Below the pieces are notes generated by a model, which saw only the letters and a program-made list of their open reading frames with translations, was not told where the DNA came from and did not search any database. The position numbers and the translations under genes were made by a program. Positions 13,265-26,142 of a DNA stretch of 64,000 nt are shown here, piece by piece (the first letter of the stretch is position 1; every line of letters begins with the position of its first letter). The stretch comes from Struthio camelus. Lineage: Eukaryota; Chordata; Aves; Struthioniformes; Struthionidae. The DNA is taken from contig NC_090954.1 of the NCBI RefSeq assembly GCF_040807025.1, forward strand, positions 11,923,501 through 11,987,500, in the 5' to 3' direction.

Positions 13265-13965
13265 AATCTCATTTCTTTCTTAGTTTGCCTATCGCTATTA
13301 ACGTTTTGGGTTAAGTAATTGAATTCAAGTTGCTTAATTGAAACATGTTAAGTGCACTGCCTGTTTCTTATGCAGCAGGAGGAAAAAAAGCCACAACAAT
13401 GAGCTTCAGAGCTGTCTGCATTTGTTGGCAGTATTTTTTACCTCGATTTAGAATGTGATGTTTGGAGCAATGTTAGGTGGAAATTCAAATAGTCTCCATG
13501 AGAATGGGAGAGGAGATATTTCTTTTGTACAACAACACTTCTGTAAATTCTGTTTAGCTTGCGTGGGATACAGTTAATTACAGTAATTTATCAAACTGGC
13601 ACAAGGTAGTATTCACACACAAAGTTTTTCCCGCAGTCAGAATCCTTAGTTTTATATGAGACTAGGTTGTGCTAATTGAATTTTCACTTGGGTAGATAAA
13701 ATCTTTAACAACTCTGGAATAACTAAGCGCTCTTTGTTCAATGATGTGGATCAGAATGATTTACAGCACCTTTCACATAATCATGCTAATTTTGCTTTCA
13801 TATGATTAATTAAAACAATATGTTCTTTCTTCGTAAAATAGAATTAGTGCACCCAAGGAGACAGGTTTTATTGCAAACTTCTCCTTCTGGTACTAAAAGC
13901 AATTTTCATGCACCATCTTTTTGGCAAAGATAAGTAAACACACTTAAGTGGGCAAGAAAACTGAA
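13265..13965. promoter_or_regulatory. Candidate conserved non-coding element rich in homeodomain sites
   Basis: The block is repeat-free and AT-rich. It contains three copies of TAATTGAA (13316, 13335, 13673), TTAATTA at 13574 and the palindrome TTAATTAA at 13806, along with CTAATTTTGC- and TGATTAAT-type sites. This density of TAAT cores in unique sequence, 3' of a housekeeping gene and inside a probable gene desert, is typical of developmental enhancers. Conservation itself was not measured. Confidence 0.45.
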
Positions 13966-15570
13966 GTTGGGATAAGATCCGTTCTTGGTGTTGTCACCAG
14001 TGAGTTTGGTGGATTACATCAAAGATGACTTAGCCCCGACGCCGTGAAGCAGCATATAACAGGCACGAAGCCGGCCTGGGCATCCTAGAAAGCAGAGATC
14101 TATTTCCACTGTCACCATTTCTTATAGCCAGGCTATTTCTCACCACATCCAGAGCCAAACTGAGACACAACTCTGTAATGACGCAGTAATTCAGGGCCTT
14201 CACTGAACCACGCCTGTGGTTCAAGCTCTGGATTCTGCCCAAATTTCTAATCTTTCAGCAACGTTCGAGCATACCTAGAAGGGTCACGTTATCTGGCTGT
14301 GACAACCATCATGCTGAATGACAAGTTAAAACAAATATAAGGCTGACTTAAACAACCCTTGACAAATCCTCTGGTTCAGCAAAGCTTACGTACCGGCTCC
14401 TGCGTTCCCTGCTGAGCTGCAGGAATGCAAGGTGTCTCTCAGCCCTAGAGACCAGCTAGCGATGGGTCTGTGGATAGGTCCTCAGCACTTATCTTACACC
14501 TGGTAACTTTTGATGCTATACAGATATTTCCCAGTGAGACCAACACCACAATGAAAAACTGATGTGAAATCATGGAATATATTTTCTGTGATCTATCTCA
14601 CTGCTGCTCTGTGACTCTGTTCCTTTGATCAGAGGCTGCACAGACAGCATTGTATTAAAATTCACTGAAGAAGAAAGCAAGCAGCTCTCAGATCTGATCA
14701 GCAACACAAGAAAGCAGGGAGAAATTATCCTCCATCATCCATATTCAATTCAGCAACTTAGTTCCCCTGCACAAAGCTTAACTACTCTTGGTTAAGTGAT
14801 TACCAAGAGCTGCTGGCTAATCTCACATGGATGCAGTGACTAATGGTATGAATAAATTATGCACTGTAACATAGAGATACCAAGTAGGACCTGAAACCAT
14901 CTAGCTGCAGATGACTAAGCTCAGCATGAGTTGATTCACCCAGAAGAGAAGCCATGCTGAGCTAAAGTGCCAGGTAAGAGCAGCCCGCTGCATTATTTTA
15001 CAGACCTTTCCAAGCCTAGCAAAGGAGTTTCTGCCTAGTGCTGTAACCCACTGAGCAAACTCCTGAGCTCCTTATAGATTCCCAGCAGACACAAAAACTA
15101 GACCCTTCCTTTGAGTCTATGACAAGATCCATGGAATTTAAGAAATAATTTTGATTTAAGTAGGAAATTCAGGCTACAAAACTGTGTAATTAGGTGTCAG
15201 GGCAATGCCTGTCTGCACTCAGTCATCAGTGTCCTGGGAGGTCCAGAAACCCCCCAGGCAGTCTCTGTCAGGACAACGACTGACTGGAGGCAACAAACTG
15301 ACCAGATTGCCATCTGCTTCACAGCAGAGCCACCGCTTGTTACAAGAGCTCTACAAGAAGGAATTTTGGGACTGTGCTGGAGATCCCCCCTGGCAGTTCC
15401 TGTTTTGCATAAATCAGCTGAGGGACCCTGCTCCTCACTTCAGAGGCACAGATTAGCCCCCAGCTGCACAGCCTGGCAGTCCCCAGCAGTTGCTGCTGCT
15501 GAATTGACTAAACTGTGCATGGGTATTTTTAAATAGTTAGTAGAAATTGTTCCTGCAGATATAGAAATTA

Positions 15571-15626
15571 GGGGGTGTGTGGGGGGGGGGTTGTTTTGTT
15601 TTTTTTTTTTTGTTTTTTTAAAAAAA
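15571..15626 (+). repeat. G-run followed by T-rich tract
   Basis: A GGGTGTGTGGGG run is joined directly to a long T-rich stretch and then an A run. It is low complexity. Confidence 0.88.
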
Positions 15627-18600
15627 CATACACTCTGATGATGACCATCCGTGCAGAGGGTTTATCTGGCCTGTGAAGTCAGACTGCTCCGAGAAAGCAG
15701 AGCGTGCCTGCGATCATTAGCCTCAAGTGCTCTTACCCCCCTCTCGCCCACAGGGGCGGCAAGTGATCTCTGGCAGGGCCCCACTCCACGTGTCGGGTAC
15801 CAGAAAAGCAGAAACTGCTTTATAGTCATTGTTTATCGTCCTGTCCAATTTTTATTATTGTGCCTTGGCAGGATTATTTAGAACCTCTCCTTAAGGTAAA
15901 TACTGATGAAATACTCTGGATAACGAGACCTGTTACAGGAGACCGATGAAGTGGATCCTGTGGGGGACTCTGGAGGAGAGGCAGGTGCTCTGGCTGATAG
16001 CAAGAAGCACAGAGGGAATCTCAAAAGACTCTCGAGTAGCACCAGAAGGGTAATTTTGCAACCTGATGCATGAGAATTTAGCTTCAGAACTATCATTAGC
16101 ATTAATGGCAATCATGTGGATGGCTAAACTTCCCATATACAGCACTGAATCAGCACTGAACATTTACCTCTTAAGTGCTCCCATGTGTCTTATTTCACTT
16201 CAGGCCTCGATTGAGGTGGCGGACAGCAAAGGTTACCTAACTCAGTTGCAAAACCGCTAAGGTCACGGTACCGCACCTCTGACTACAGGTCTGGGTCTAA
16301 GACCTGCTCTAAGACATGAAACAGTGAAGGACAGCCTATTATTTTTGACTAAAGTAAAAACTATCAAATCAAGATAAGTTTACTGTTGTGCATCACCAAA
16401 AGGTTGCAAGTTATTTTGCCCAAATTATTCACGTGTACCAGCAAAAAAGAAATCCTTCGGGTGACAAGTGTCAGTGAAAACAGAATTAGGTGACTTTTTA
16501 TATTTATACTGAAAATATCCACTTTAAAGAAACAAAGAGGTACAATCCATCCCAGGCATAAAACTAGTGTAAAACCTAGACTCACCTTAAACCGCAATTG
16601 CATCCAACTTTGAGGACTTGCACACTGCACAGGATTTGTGTCAGCTCTGTGCAATAAGGGGGAAGTTCAGCTATTTATTTTCTAAATAATTCTCTTGCAA
16701 TGGTCAGTTTATTGCACAAAACCTCCCATAACATTAACATGAGAAGCCTGAGGGCTCCCCTGCCACCAAGTGTATCCAAGTGTTCACACGTGGAGTAGAC
16801 TCTAACAGTGAGCAGCCAGGCACAATTTTTTTGCTTGGACGTACGCTGCTCGTTGGCACTGTAAGAGACAGGAGAAAGACCAGAAGCCCAGAGGGGCAGA
16901 GCAGACTGCTGCGGTGTCCTAGAGATACCTGGAAGCCCAAGAGCTTGCCGGTGACATGGGGTTACAGCACATGTCCTCTGTGAGGCTACGGGCAAGATGG
17001 ACAGCCTGGCAAATTAGAAAGGCAGTCCAGGTGACAGATATGTACATCCAATCATTGCAGACCAGATATCAAGAAATAACATCATGGTAAAAAGCCAGCA
17101 TTTCAGGAAGGTAGCCTTTATATCATACCAAGCCAGAGAAACCTGCCAAGAGGCATAAATATGAGGAAAGTGAAAAATTATACACAGCAATCAGTTGGGG
17201 GCAGGGGAAGTCAACACTGAACAAAGTGAAACAGAAAACTGGTACTTGAACATAATGGCAATGCTAAGATAGAGTTGCAAGTGCTAGGCAGAGAAAACCC
17301 AAAAAGTCTTTTAAAAAAACAGCTGTGAAAAATTTAGGCATCCAGTAGAGAGACTATCACCAGGTAAAGGGACTCAGGAGATCAATCAAAATTAGGATAA
17401 GCTGAGTGTAGATGGGGCAGGCACATCTGCTGCTACAAGGAAACAAGGATGCCCACAAAGCACCTAAAAAAACATCTTCATAGGAAGGCAGCACAGTTGA
17501 TACAGATACTGTTGAAGAGACAACAGCAGCACCAAGTAACTCTTACGGCAGGCTCACTTCCTCAGGAACATTGACACAAGGCTGGATGAATGAAAGTGTT
17601 TAAAGCCAGTTCTGACCCCATAAAAGAGTGAGATGCAGAGCAAACCAGCAAAAAATGAAGTATAAGCTTTGCATACATATGTTTCTGTGTGGAAAAGCCC
17701 CCAAGGATGAGTGCACAAGCCTAGTTTACATGTTCTTCTCTAACAAGATAAAATACAGGGACATTTCAGCAGGAGAAAAAAAAATCTCTCAGCAGTGGAG
17801 CAAGTCAGACATTTCCAGGGAGCACGGCCTCCCCTTGCTGCTCTAATTACAACATGGAGAACAAACAAAAAAGAGTTTGTACTGATTTTAAATAATTAGA
17901 GAAAATTTTATGAGTAAAATTTGCACATGTTAGACAGTCACTGTTTTGACGAAAACTGGATGCCTTACCAGGCATCCATGAATGACTACATTTTAAAGTC
18001 ATATTTGAGCTCTGAAGCCAACAAGAAAAAAAAAAAGAGTGCTGAGATGTTCTTCTTTTCAAACGAATTTTCTCTCAGGAAGAAAACAAGTGTTACGACA
18101 AGTTTCTTTTATTAAAGTTTCAGCACTATATGGCTTTGGCAGGAGTTCTGGTACCCCAGCGGCTAGAGAGCAAGGCGCGTGCCAGCCTGCACTGCCTGCC
18201 ACTGCGTTAGTAGCCGCACGGGTTGCGGTGGGAAAGCCAACAAGCTTGAAGGAAAGCACGTTTCTTTCGTTGGGTTAGGCGTAGGAGGCTGTCCTCTCGG
18301 GAACCGATCACCGAGGCCGCGAAGGCAACAGCTTCTGTATGGTTAACGGACCATCGCAACGCTCCCTGATCTCAGCTCCACCTGTCCGCACTTGTTTCCT
18401 TTCTCCAGTAGAGATGGCTGTGCGGTTGTTTAAAAAATTGCTACCACTACAAACAAAAAACACCACACGCACACACACACTCATCGTCGTGCACACAGTT
18501 GTCTCCGGGGAAGAGGATGAGCAAAACAGCAAACTGCATGTGACAGGTCTCCGAATGCATTTCATGGCAGCGCTTAGGGCTGTAGTCAAACTATCTACTA

Positions 18601-18639
18601 TCAGACCCTAATTTAGGTGTCACAGCCACTTCTCTTCAC

Positions 18640-18995
18640 TGATCCATTAGCGAGTTGCTGTCTGGGGGCCCTGGACGCCCCCGGGCAGATCCTCTCCACG
18701 CTCCCCTGAGCTCTGCTGACAGGGGGCCGCTGCAGCTTAGGAAGCTCTTGCGGCCTGTGCCATTGCAGCCCTTGGATGCTATCATGCCAAAGGCGAATAA
18801 AACCTCTTTGGGAAAAGTAGGGAGGGACAGACCGACAGGCCGCTTTCAGCTAAGGGTGGCTCCAACACCGCCAGCGGCCGCCGCATGGACCAGCCCGTCA
18901 GTCTGCCACTGCCGGCCCAGCGTGTCCAGCGCGCGCCGCTGCCGCCTCCGCTCGTGGCTGGCATTTCTGCTTCTGCAAAACTATTTGGATGACTG
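18640..18995. other. GC-rich patch, possible small CpG island
   Basis: This stretch is distinctly GC-richer than its surroundings, with CpG clustering at 18870-18955. It holds a 35-codon ORF at 18885-18992 with a near-perfect Kozak context (GCCGCCGCATGG), but the peptide resembles nothing I know. No splice donor of note is obvious. Confidence 0.35.
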
Positions 18996-18999
18996 AATT

Positions 19000-19345
19000 A
19001 AGCTAGTAATTGCCTCATTTCCAAATATAGTCTCCTGGTACACTCAACTTAGACTGGGCTTCTCTTGGGAGGTACAAGGGAGATCTAGCTGTATTAGTTA
19101 TGGAATCTGGGCTAATTTAATTAGTTTTTGATGGAAAGTGCTCAATTTTGCAGGCAGTAGCCCTCTGCTCCTTCCGTAGCCAGGGCCACACACAGTTCCT
19201 GATGTCTTTTCATTTTTTCTTGTGATTAAGAGATGATAGCGGGTGGTGATTAATAAAGCCATCTTTAAAAGGAGCCCTTTTGTTAATGGAAGAACCAAAA
19301 ACAATTTACTATTTGGGAGAACTCTGGTTTCCTTATTCTTACCAT
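19000..19345. promoter_or_regulatory. Candidate conserved non-coding element
   Basis: Unique sequence follows the GC-rich patch, with AGCTAGTAATTGCCTCATTT, GGGCTAATTTAATTAG and GGTGATTAATAAAG. The pairing of a GC patch with a TAAT-rich block is notable. Inferred only. Confidence 0.32.
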
Positions 19346-20990
19346 ACCAAACAACCACCCATTTACGATACGCCTCTTGAGAACAACTGCATGGTCCGCG
19401 AGTCCCTACTTCCACAATGACTTCCATAGCAAAGTAAGGATCACAAGCGTAGCTGCAGATGACGCCCTGAGACCGTGCCATTCCTGTCTTTCAGCGAACG
19501 CTGCCGACAGGCCCCTGCGCCAAGAGGGCAGCGTGAGCCCCCAACCACCAGCCCCACAGGTGGAAACGGGGCATTTGGACGGATTCGGCATCGTACAGTT
19601 GCTTCGCTCCTGCTGCAAGAGTTTAGGAACTTGCCTGCTGACAATTCAGAAAGAGTACCAGAGCAAACAAGAATAAGTGGTTGTTTCAGAACTAGCCCAT
19701 GCTGTTCAGATAATTAAATTCAGCCTTTCTCCCCAGCCAGGGAAGAGTCCTCAGCCTTGAGGCTGCCTGGGCCAGCATCCACACCACACGCTCCCTGGCG
19801 AAGGCTGCTCCTGCTCTCCCTCAAATTCCCCTGTAGAAAAGGGTACGTTATTTTTGTCTCTTGCCCTGTCTTGGCTATCCAGATCATTTTTTCCTGCAGG
19901 CCAAATCACTGCTCACTGTAAGTATATACAGGATCTAGTGCTGCACCTGATAAACTGAGGCTCTGACTGCTCATGGGATCAAATCCCAACGTGACACAAG
20001 CAAGATGAAATTGAGCCATTGTCATTTAATGGTTTGTGCCTCGTTGCCATCCCAAAGCAAGATGGAGAGCATCATCTTGTCCCTACAGCTCACAAGAAAT
20101 CCTAATGGGCACTTCAGTTCACAAAGCATGAAACAAAACAACAGAGATACATCTCGGAGCTTGGGATTTTCTCTTGAGGGCTGAAGCATGCCTGAACCGT
20201 GCCTAGCTTTAAATATTATGGAGAGTAAGTGGAATCAGCTCAACTGCTGGGAACCTACTGTTCTCTCCAGAAAAGACACGCCGGATCCAGGTCATCTGCT
20301 CTCACCGAGAGGGGAAACCAACCCAGAGAAAATTAACCAGAGGAGGAGGAAGTTAGGAAGTGAAGACGGAATAGTTCTGCAAAATATGAAGAGAAAAATA
20401 CAAAAAAAAAAAAAAAAGAGCGCTCTGCAGTTTTGTTTTATACCCCCAGAACTACAAGCAGATGGATCCTGGTACCACTGTAAGAGGTGGAGCAGTTTTA
20501 ACCCCCTGCAAAATATAGGTCATTTTCTGTTATGATCGATAAGATCATCATTCCTATTTAAACTCATTTATTCTACAAGTGCCAAACCAATATTTGTAAT
20601 ATTTATCCCTCTAAAACTCTCACAAAGCACTGAAGGGGGAAGGGTTAGCAAAGGAAACAGCACACAGAGCACCATACCCACATCCGGCCTTGGGAGTCCT
20701 TTCCCGAGGCATTCGGTCAAGCGTGCCCTGGGCTGCAAAGCAGGACCGCTAGTGACCGGCTGCACATGGGCAAAGAGAGCTCAGGATATCACTGTGAGAC
20801 CTGCTGTCTTCGCAGCAGAGTATCTCAGTGCCAAACTCTGGCAGTAACTGCTGATTTCTGCCTGCAGTGCTTTTCTACTTGCTTCAAATTCTGGTTTAAG
20901 ACAAGGGTTCATTCTGGACATTCATTTTTATTAATGAGGCCTGGGATTGGAAAACATGAAACAGAAGAAGCGTGAATCCGCACATCCAGC

Positions 20991-21014
20991 AAAAAAAAAA
21001 AAAAAAAAAAAAAA
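20991..21014 (+). repeat. Poly(A) tract
   Basis: Twenty-four As, the longest homopolymer noticed. No retrogene body or target-site duplication was recognised. Confidence 0.9.
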
Positions 21015-23521
21015 CACACAAATTAAAAGCAACCAGTGTGGTATTTTACTGAGATCCATGGGCAATTCCCATTGGGATACAAAGGAGGGCTCAAAAATAA
21101 AAAAAAAAGAAGAGAGAGAGTTTGACTCAGCAGTGCTGACATTATAAGGCCTCTAGTACTATATTAAGTTAGAGTCTCAGTACTCCCTCTAGGACCTCAT
21201 ACTGTTACTTGCAATACAGTTGAGCTGCACTTAAAATGAGGACTTGTGAAAGGAATAGACTACCATAAAAAGAATTAATTTTCTGTACTCACGATCAGAG
21301 CTGCAGCACTCAAGTGAGTCCTTTGGAAATGAATAACTGAAGAGCAATAAACCTATTAAAAGAATAAACTTTTACTGCACCAAAAGGGTGAAATAGTGAC
21401 CTGTCACATGAATGACTCAGTTACATGAATACATTTTCTGTTTCACAAATCAAAACACATTTCCTAGGAAAATGGATCTTTTTTTGAACAAATGCCTCTT
21501 TTAGGATTAGGCACGTTGGAACTGTAGCTTCACTTTACAACATGGCTATGCGTTAAGCTGATTTTTACTAGAGCAAAGAAGTTATGGATGCAGTTAGTCA
21601 GCAAAAAATTAAAAGAGGATGATCAGAATAATTAGGCATTAAAGACTGAGTGAGACTACTTTGCATGCAAAATGCTCTGGAGCCAGGGCTTTCAGGCAGG
21701 AGCACATTGATCACCGCTGCTGCCCAGGAGCTGGGAGCGCAGACCCCATTTAAAGGCAAGCGTCCCATTTAGGCAACACACGCATGCAGGGATGAATGCC
21801 TCTTTCAGTGCCAGAAGTTTGCAGTGACCCATTGCTCTCCTGTTCTTTCCCAGTGACAGTTACAGAGTTTGTGCCTATGCTAAGTTGCAGCAATTGCATG
21901 TCCTACTCATCTAAACCCCTGTCCCTCTACTCTCCAATTTTAACAGCAGTGATAGACTACTCTTAGTTCTGTTAGGGGCACTCCACCTAGTCATATAAGT
22001 CCTGTGCATCAGCTGCTTGTTCATTTAGTATTCCCAGCCCCAGCACTCCCAAAGCTACATATACTTCAATAACATTTTGATTTCATTGGGCGTAAGGAGA
22101 AGGAAAGGTTTCCTCCCAGCCTGATGCCAGTAGGTCATATATTCATGACGCTCATCTATGTGGATGAGGTTAAGAGGCTTTTGCCTTTAAAATAAACAGA
22201 TCCAAACAGAAGAAAACTCCACGTTTCTAGGAACTACAGCCTTCAGAAAGACACGAGTCAAAAACTTAAGATTCAAATGACAGAAGCAGCAACGCTTGCT
22301 CGTGCTCAGACGTCACCCCCGTGGTGATGAGAGGGAAGCTGGCCGTGTACGCAGTCCACAAAAATTCATCCATCCCCCTCCATTCTTCCATAATGCATAC
22401 GTTTTACTTGATAAAATAGATGAATGCAGACTTTGACGAGCTCTTTCTGTTTTTTCTCCATCGCTCAGGAAGTTTCTCTCACAGGGAATATTTGACACTG
22501 AGCAAGAGGAGGCAGCAGCAGCTGGCAAAACCTGACTTGCCTATTTTTATAGGGGCTGTGTTTGAGCAGCCATCAGGTGCGCCGCCGACACAGCCAAGCC
22601 ACACGCTGCTCTCTGGCAGGTCTGGCAGACATCACAGTACTGTCTCTCACTCGGAGACGGGTTTTTCTTCCATTACTACCCAGATGAAGGAGAAAACAGG
22701 AGACGGTCCTTCCTCCTGACACTGTTTCTGCCTTTTGTGGTAGCAGCATGGCTGGGCTCTATGAGGCCGCCATCTTTTTCTTGTTCTCAACGTGGTACGG
22801 TATAACCTTTTTTCATTCCACCTTTAAACACATGGAAACTGGCATTTAATTTTTTAACGTTAGCTTCAAACCCAGGTGGCTGGCAGGCTTCACACATCGG
22901 CGAAGTCAGTCTCCTTTTGGATCATTTAGAGAGTTCATGAGTCCAACACCACCGCCTGCAACTAATTTGTTCCTCCCCCTCTTCCTGCCGCTCTCAACCA
23001 CCCTTTCAATTTTGCTGGACTAAAGGCAGGGGTAAGGTCACAAAACCGACAGCGCTCCTGGGATACTGCAGGGGCCATAAACCAACAGGAATTAAAGTGG
23101 GATATATATGCTGGGTTATGAAGTCCATTTCCTGGCCAGCGCAGTTTAGTGGCCCATGACATATTCCCTCGTGCTTTATCTACAGCTCTTGAATAGAGCT
23201 TGCAACTATTCATTTCTGGTCACTAAGACTTTGCAGCTCTTCGGATGACCTGCAGGCTGTTTTGATCCTACACCTGCAAAGGCTGTCTTGTCGAAGAAAA
23301 AATTTTCAGTGTAGAAAGGAACAGATAAGAACATACTCCTGCAGAGATGAGTCCCTGAGGTTTTAGGGTTTCACGTACTACCAGCAAGTTCATTGTACTT
23401 GTGAGATCTGCCCATACTACCAGTGTTTTAAAACCTACATTAGAGATCAGTCTGCTTTTTCTTCTCTTTGCGTTTTCAAAAGGAAGAGATCAGCAGGCTG
23501 GAATGGAAGAGGGGAGAGGGG

Positions 23522-23540
23522 AAAAAAAAAAAAAAAAAAA
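23522..23540 (+). repeat. Poly(A) tract
   Basis: Nineteen As after a purine-rich GGGGAGAGGGG run. Confidence 0.88.
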
Positions 23541-23689
23541 GGACACAAATAGGACCAGTTCCAAGAATATCAGCTACTTGTCAGCTCTGCAAAATAGCTG
23601 TTAATTTATGGAGGAGAAGTGAGTAGGTTCTTTTAGAGCCATACGTCAAAGCTTTCTCACTATGATACCTGGCTTTATTTGGCCTTCGT

Positions 23690-23835
23690 ATTGTGGACCA
23701 AATTAGATTTCTCTGGTTCTGGATAACTTGTGTGAGGGTGATGTACGCTGCAATTTATTGCTGCAAGTGCTTAAAATGCCTCACACTAAATTTGTGGTGA
23801 CCTTATCACACTATTAAAACCTGAAGTAAATAAGT
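23690..23835. promoter_or_regulatory. Candidate conserved non-coding element
   Basis: Unique block with GTACGCTGCAATTTATTGC, GCTTAAAATGCCTCACAC and GTGACCTTATCACA. Short; inferred only. Confidence 0.28.
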
Positions 23836-24850
23836 GCACTGAGTAAAGGTTAACAACACACCAAATAAAACAAATGGCAAACAGAGGGGATGGGACCTAC
23901 TTGCTCGCGTTCGCTGGCACAACCCCAGGGCCCAGAAGAGAGCGCGCATCGCCGAGACGGTAGTGATAAGCAACGAGCTTCAACTCTGCAGCCGTGTTGC
24001 CCACCAAGCGCCACAGCCATGGCCTGTGGGGACACGCTTTCACCTCCAGGAGCCCTGGATGATACCCTGCAAAGCAAGCCACCACCGCAGGCACACCGGG
24101 GACAGCGCGAGGAGAGCGGCACCGGGGCCCGCAGCACTCCCTCCCTGCTCTCCCCAGGAGCTGATGGCCAGCATCAAGGCCCGAGACAGCATTGCAGCAG
24201 CAAGGAAGAGGAGCCTTTACAGAAGCATTAACGATCACCTGCATTGCAAGCAGGCAAACAGCCAGCGGCTTTCAAGGTGGGTCCGAAAGGGACCGCACGA
24301 TGTATTTGCTGGCATTAGCCCGTCCCTCTTCCTAAGCAGGGAGACACGTTGCCATTTCCCCATCCACCCCACGACGCTCAAGCCAACAAGCCCCACCAGG
24401 GCTGTGAAAAGTTGGGTATCGCAGACATCTCTTCCCTGCTCCCCAAACAGGGCCCCCGAGAGGCAGATTCCCAGTACCAGGGCTGCAGGAAATCAGATCC
24501 CTCCAGTTAGGAAAAGTCAAGGAGCTAGATCATTTACCCACCAGCAGCGAGAGGCAGAGCTCTCCCCTTCCGGAGCAGACACATCACCAAATAACAAGTC
24601 AGGCAGCAATAGGAAAGTTATTACTGTCACCATTTTCAGTGCATCAATTAGTACCCGTTTCCAGGCAGAACCTTAAGATTAACTTCCCAAGGAATAGCTC
24701 TGCTTCCTCCAGAAGATCCTTTAAAGAAACAAACTTTACACCATGGTCTGAAGGCTGAGTTGGCAGGGACAAATCCAGCTCAGAGTTTTAAATGAGGCTT
24801 CCACCTCTATGTTTTCCCTCTCCCTAAAAGTTAGAACTTGCTCAAGCAAA

Positions 24851-24910
24851 GGGGGGGGGGGGATGCAGAAATACTCCAGTTGTGAGTGAAATACTCCAGA
24901 AATACTCCAG
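24851..24910 (+). repeat. G12 tract and three GAAATACTCCAG repeats
   Basis: Twelve consecutive Gs at 24851-24862 are followed by GAAATACTCCAG at 24868, 24888 and 24899. Confidence 0.88.
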
Positions 24911-25384
24911 AGTGAGTTGTGCACAGTATTCATGGGAGGACTTGTTGCCACATCCAGGACTCCACAAAGACAAGGTGGTCAGATCAGGTCTCGTTTCCCA
25001 ACTGACTTTAGGACATAGAAGTGAGACAACTGGATAATAACATTGTCCCTTTCAAATAGGACACTGAAGTGATTGAAAACATCTTTTTTCAGTCACTGTC
25101 TCACACAATCCAATATAAAAACTCCTCCTTTTCCCTGACAGCACAGAGAAAAAGAGCAAATACATTATCCTTGCTTTTTCATTATACAGCCTCAAGAAAG
25201 TGTTTAAAGTCTACAGACCAAAAAAAAAAAGTTTTTTTGAATAAATATTGAAGCACTGTTTATTAGTTTGGCCTCTGTATTCAGCCTGGTCAGTAAAGGT
25301 CTTCTTCTCCAAAATAAATATTCACCTGACATTTCAGGTAAGTATTAAGTTCTGAAAGTTTTCCCCAAATCTAAAACTGTTTGA

Positions 25385-25640
25385 ATATAAAGTTTCCTAC
25401 TTGAAACAATGCTTTCCTCTGATATATCAGTAAAGGCAATGGAGAATCAGGTCATTAGAGTCTGCTTCAGTACTCATTCTAACAGCAGTTGTGATAATAA
25501 ATTCATTATTTTCATAATTGCCCCATTATAATTTAGTAATAGGCTCACATTAATTCCAGAAGTCTTAATGCAATGCATTATCCAAACAAAATAAGAAACA
25601 ATTAAAATTAAATTAATCTAAAAATCCTACTTATGAGGCA
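25385..25640. promoter_or_regulatory. Candidate conserved non-coding element
   Basis: AT-rich unique sequence with TTTTCATAATTGCCCC, TATAATTTAGTAATAGG and CACATTAATTCCAG. A 26-bp imperfect direct repeat overlaps its right end. Inferred only. Confidence 0.32.
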
Positions 25641-25663
25641 TTACCCAAACAAAATAAGGAACA
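25575..25663. repeat. 26-bp imperfect direct repeat, 63-bp spacing
   Basis: GCATTATCCAAACAAAATAA (25575 onward) recurs as GCATTACCCAAACAAAATAA (25638 onward), with further matches to 25663. Confidence 0.85.
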
Positions 25664-26112
25664 CGTAGCATGAAATTTATGTAAAAGCCTATTAAAAAAT
25701 GATGACTTTGAGACCAAAAAATTTCTTTTACTTAGATGTATGTAATGTAATTGCTTTATTCTTCTGTATTTTTGAAGGAAGATCAGAGAGCCAGCCACAG
25801 CCCCGAAACACCCAGGCTTTGTCAACACCACCAGCAGAGGTGGTGGAGGCCAGGCAGCTGCTGAGGCACTGGCATGAACCCCAGGACACCACATCTCCCA
25901 AAGACAGGTCCTAAACCCCAGCACCCAGCCACCCTCCTCTCATCTAGCCTACCTCAGCCACCCAAATATTCTCCTCTGCTCTTACCCCCCCACACTGATC
26001 ACTCACTTTTGCCAGGGCAGCCAGGACATCTCACGAGGCTCCTTTACAGACTCCCACTGCTCAGCGCCTCACAGTTCAAATGCTCCTTCTTCTCCAGCTG
26101 GAAGAAAACTCT

Positions 26113-26142
26113 AGCCCCAGCCCCAGCCCCAGCCCCAGCCCC
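26113..26142 (+). repeat. (AGCCCC)5 hexanucleotide repeat
   Basis: Five perfect AGCCCC units; the complementary strand reads GGGGCT and is G-quadruplex-prone. It lies in gene-free DNA. Confidence 0.95.

Larger units (their letters stand above)
11561..18639. other. Intergenic DNA, no gene recognised
   Basis: It holds the homeodomain-site block at 13.3-14.0 kb, a C13 run and a G/T low-complexity tract. The stretch 15815-15900 (TTATAGTCATTGTTTATCG, TTTTTATTATTGTGCC) also looks element-like. Nothing coding is supported. Confidence 0.6.

Noticed and set aside
20991..21014. Poly(A) as the tail of a processed pseudogene
   Set aside because: No gene-like sequence precedes it and no target-site duplication was seen; other long A-runs in the window are the same.
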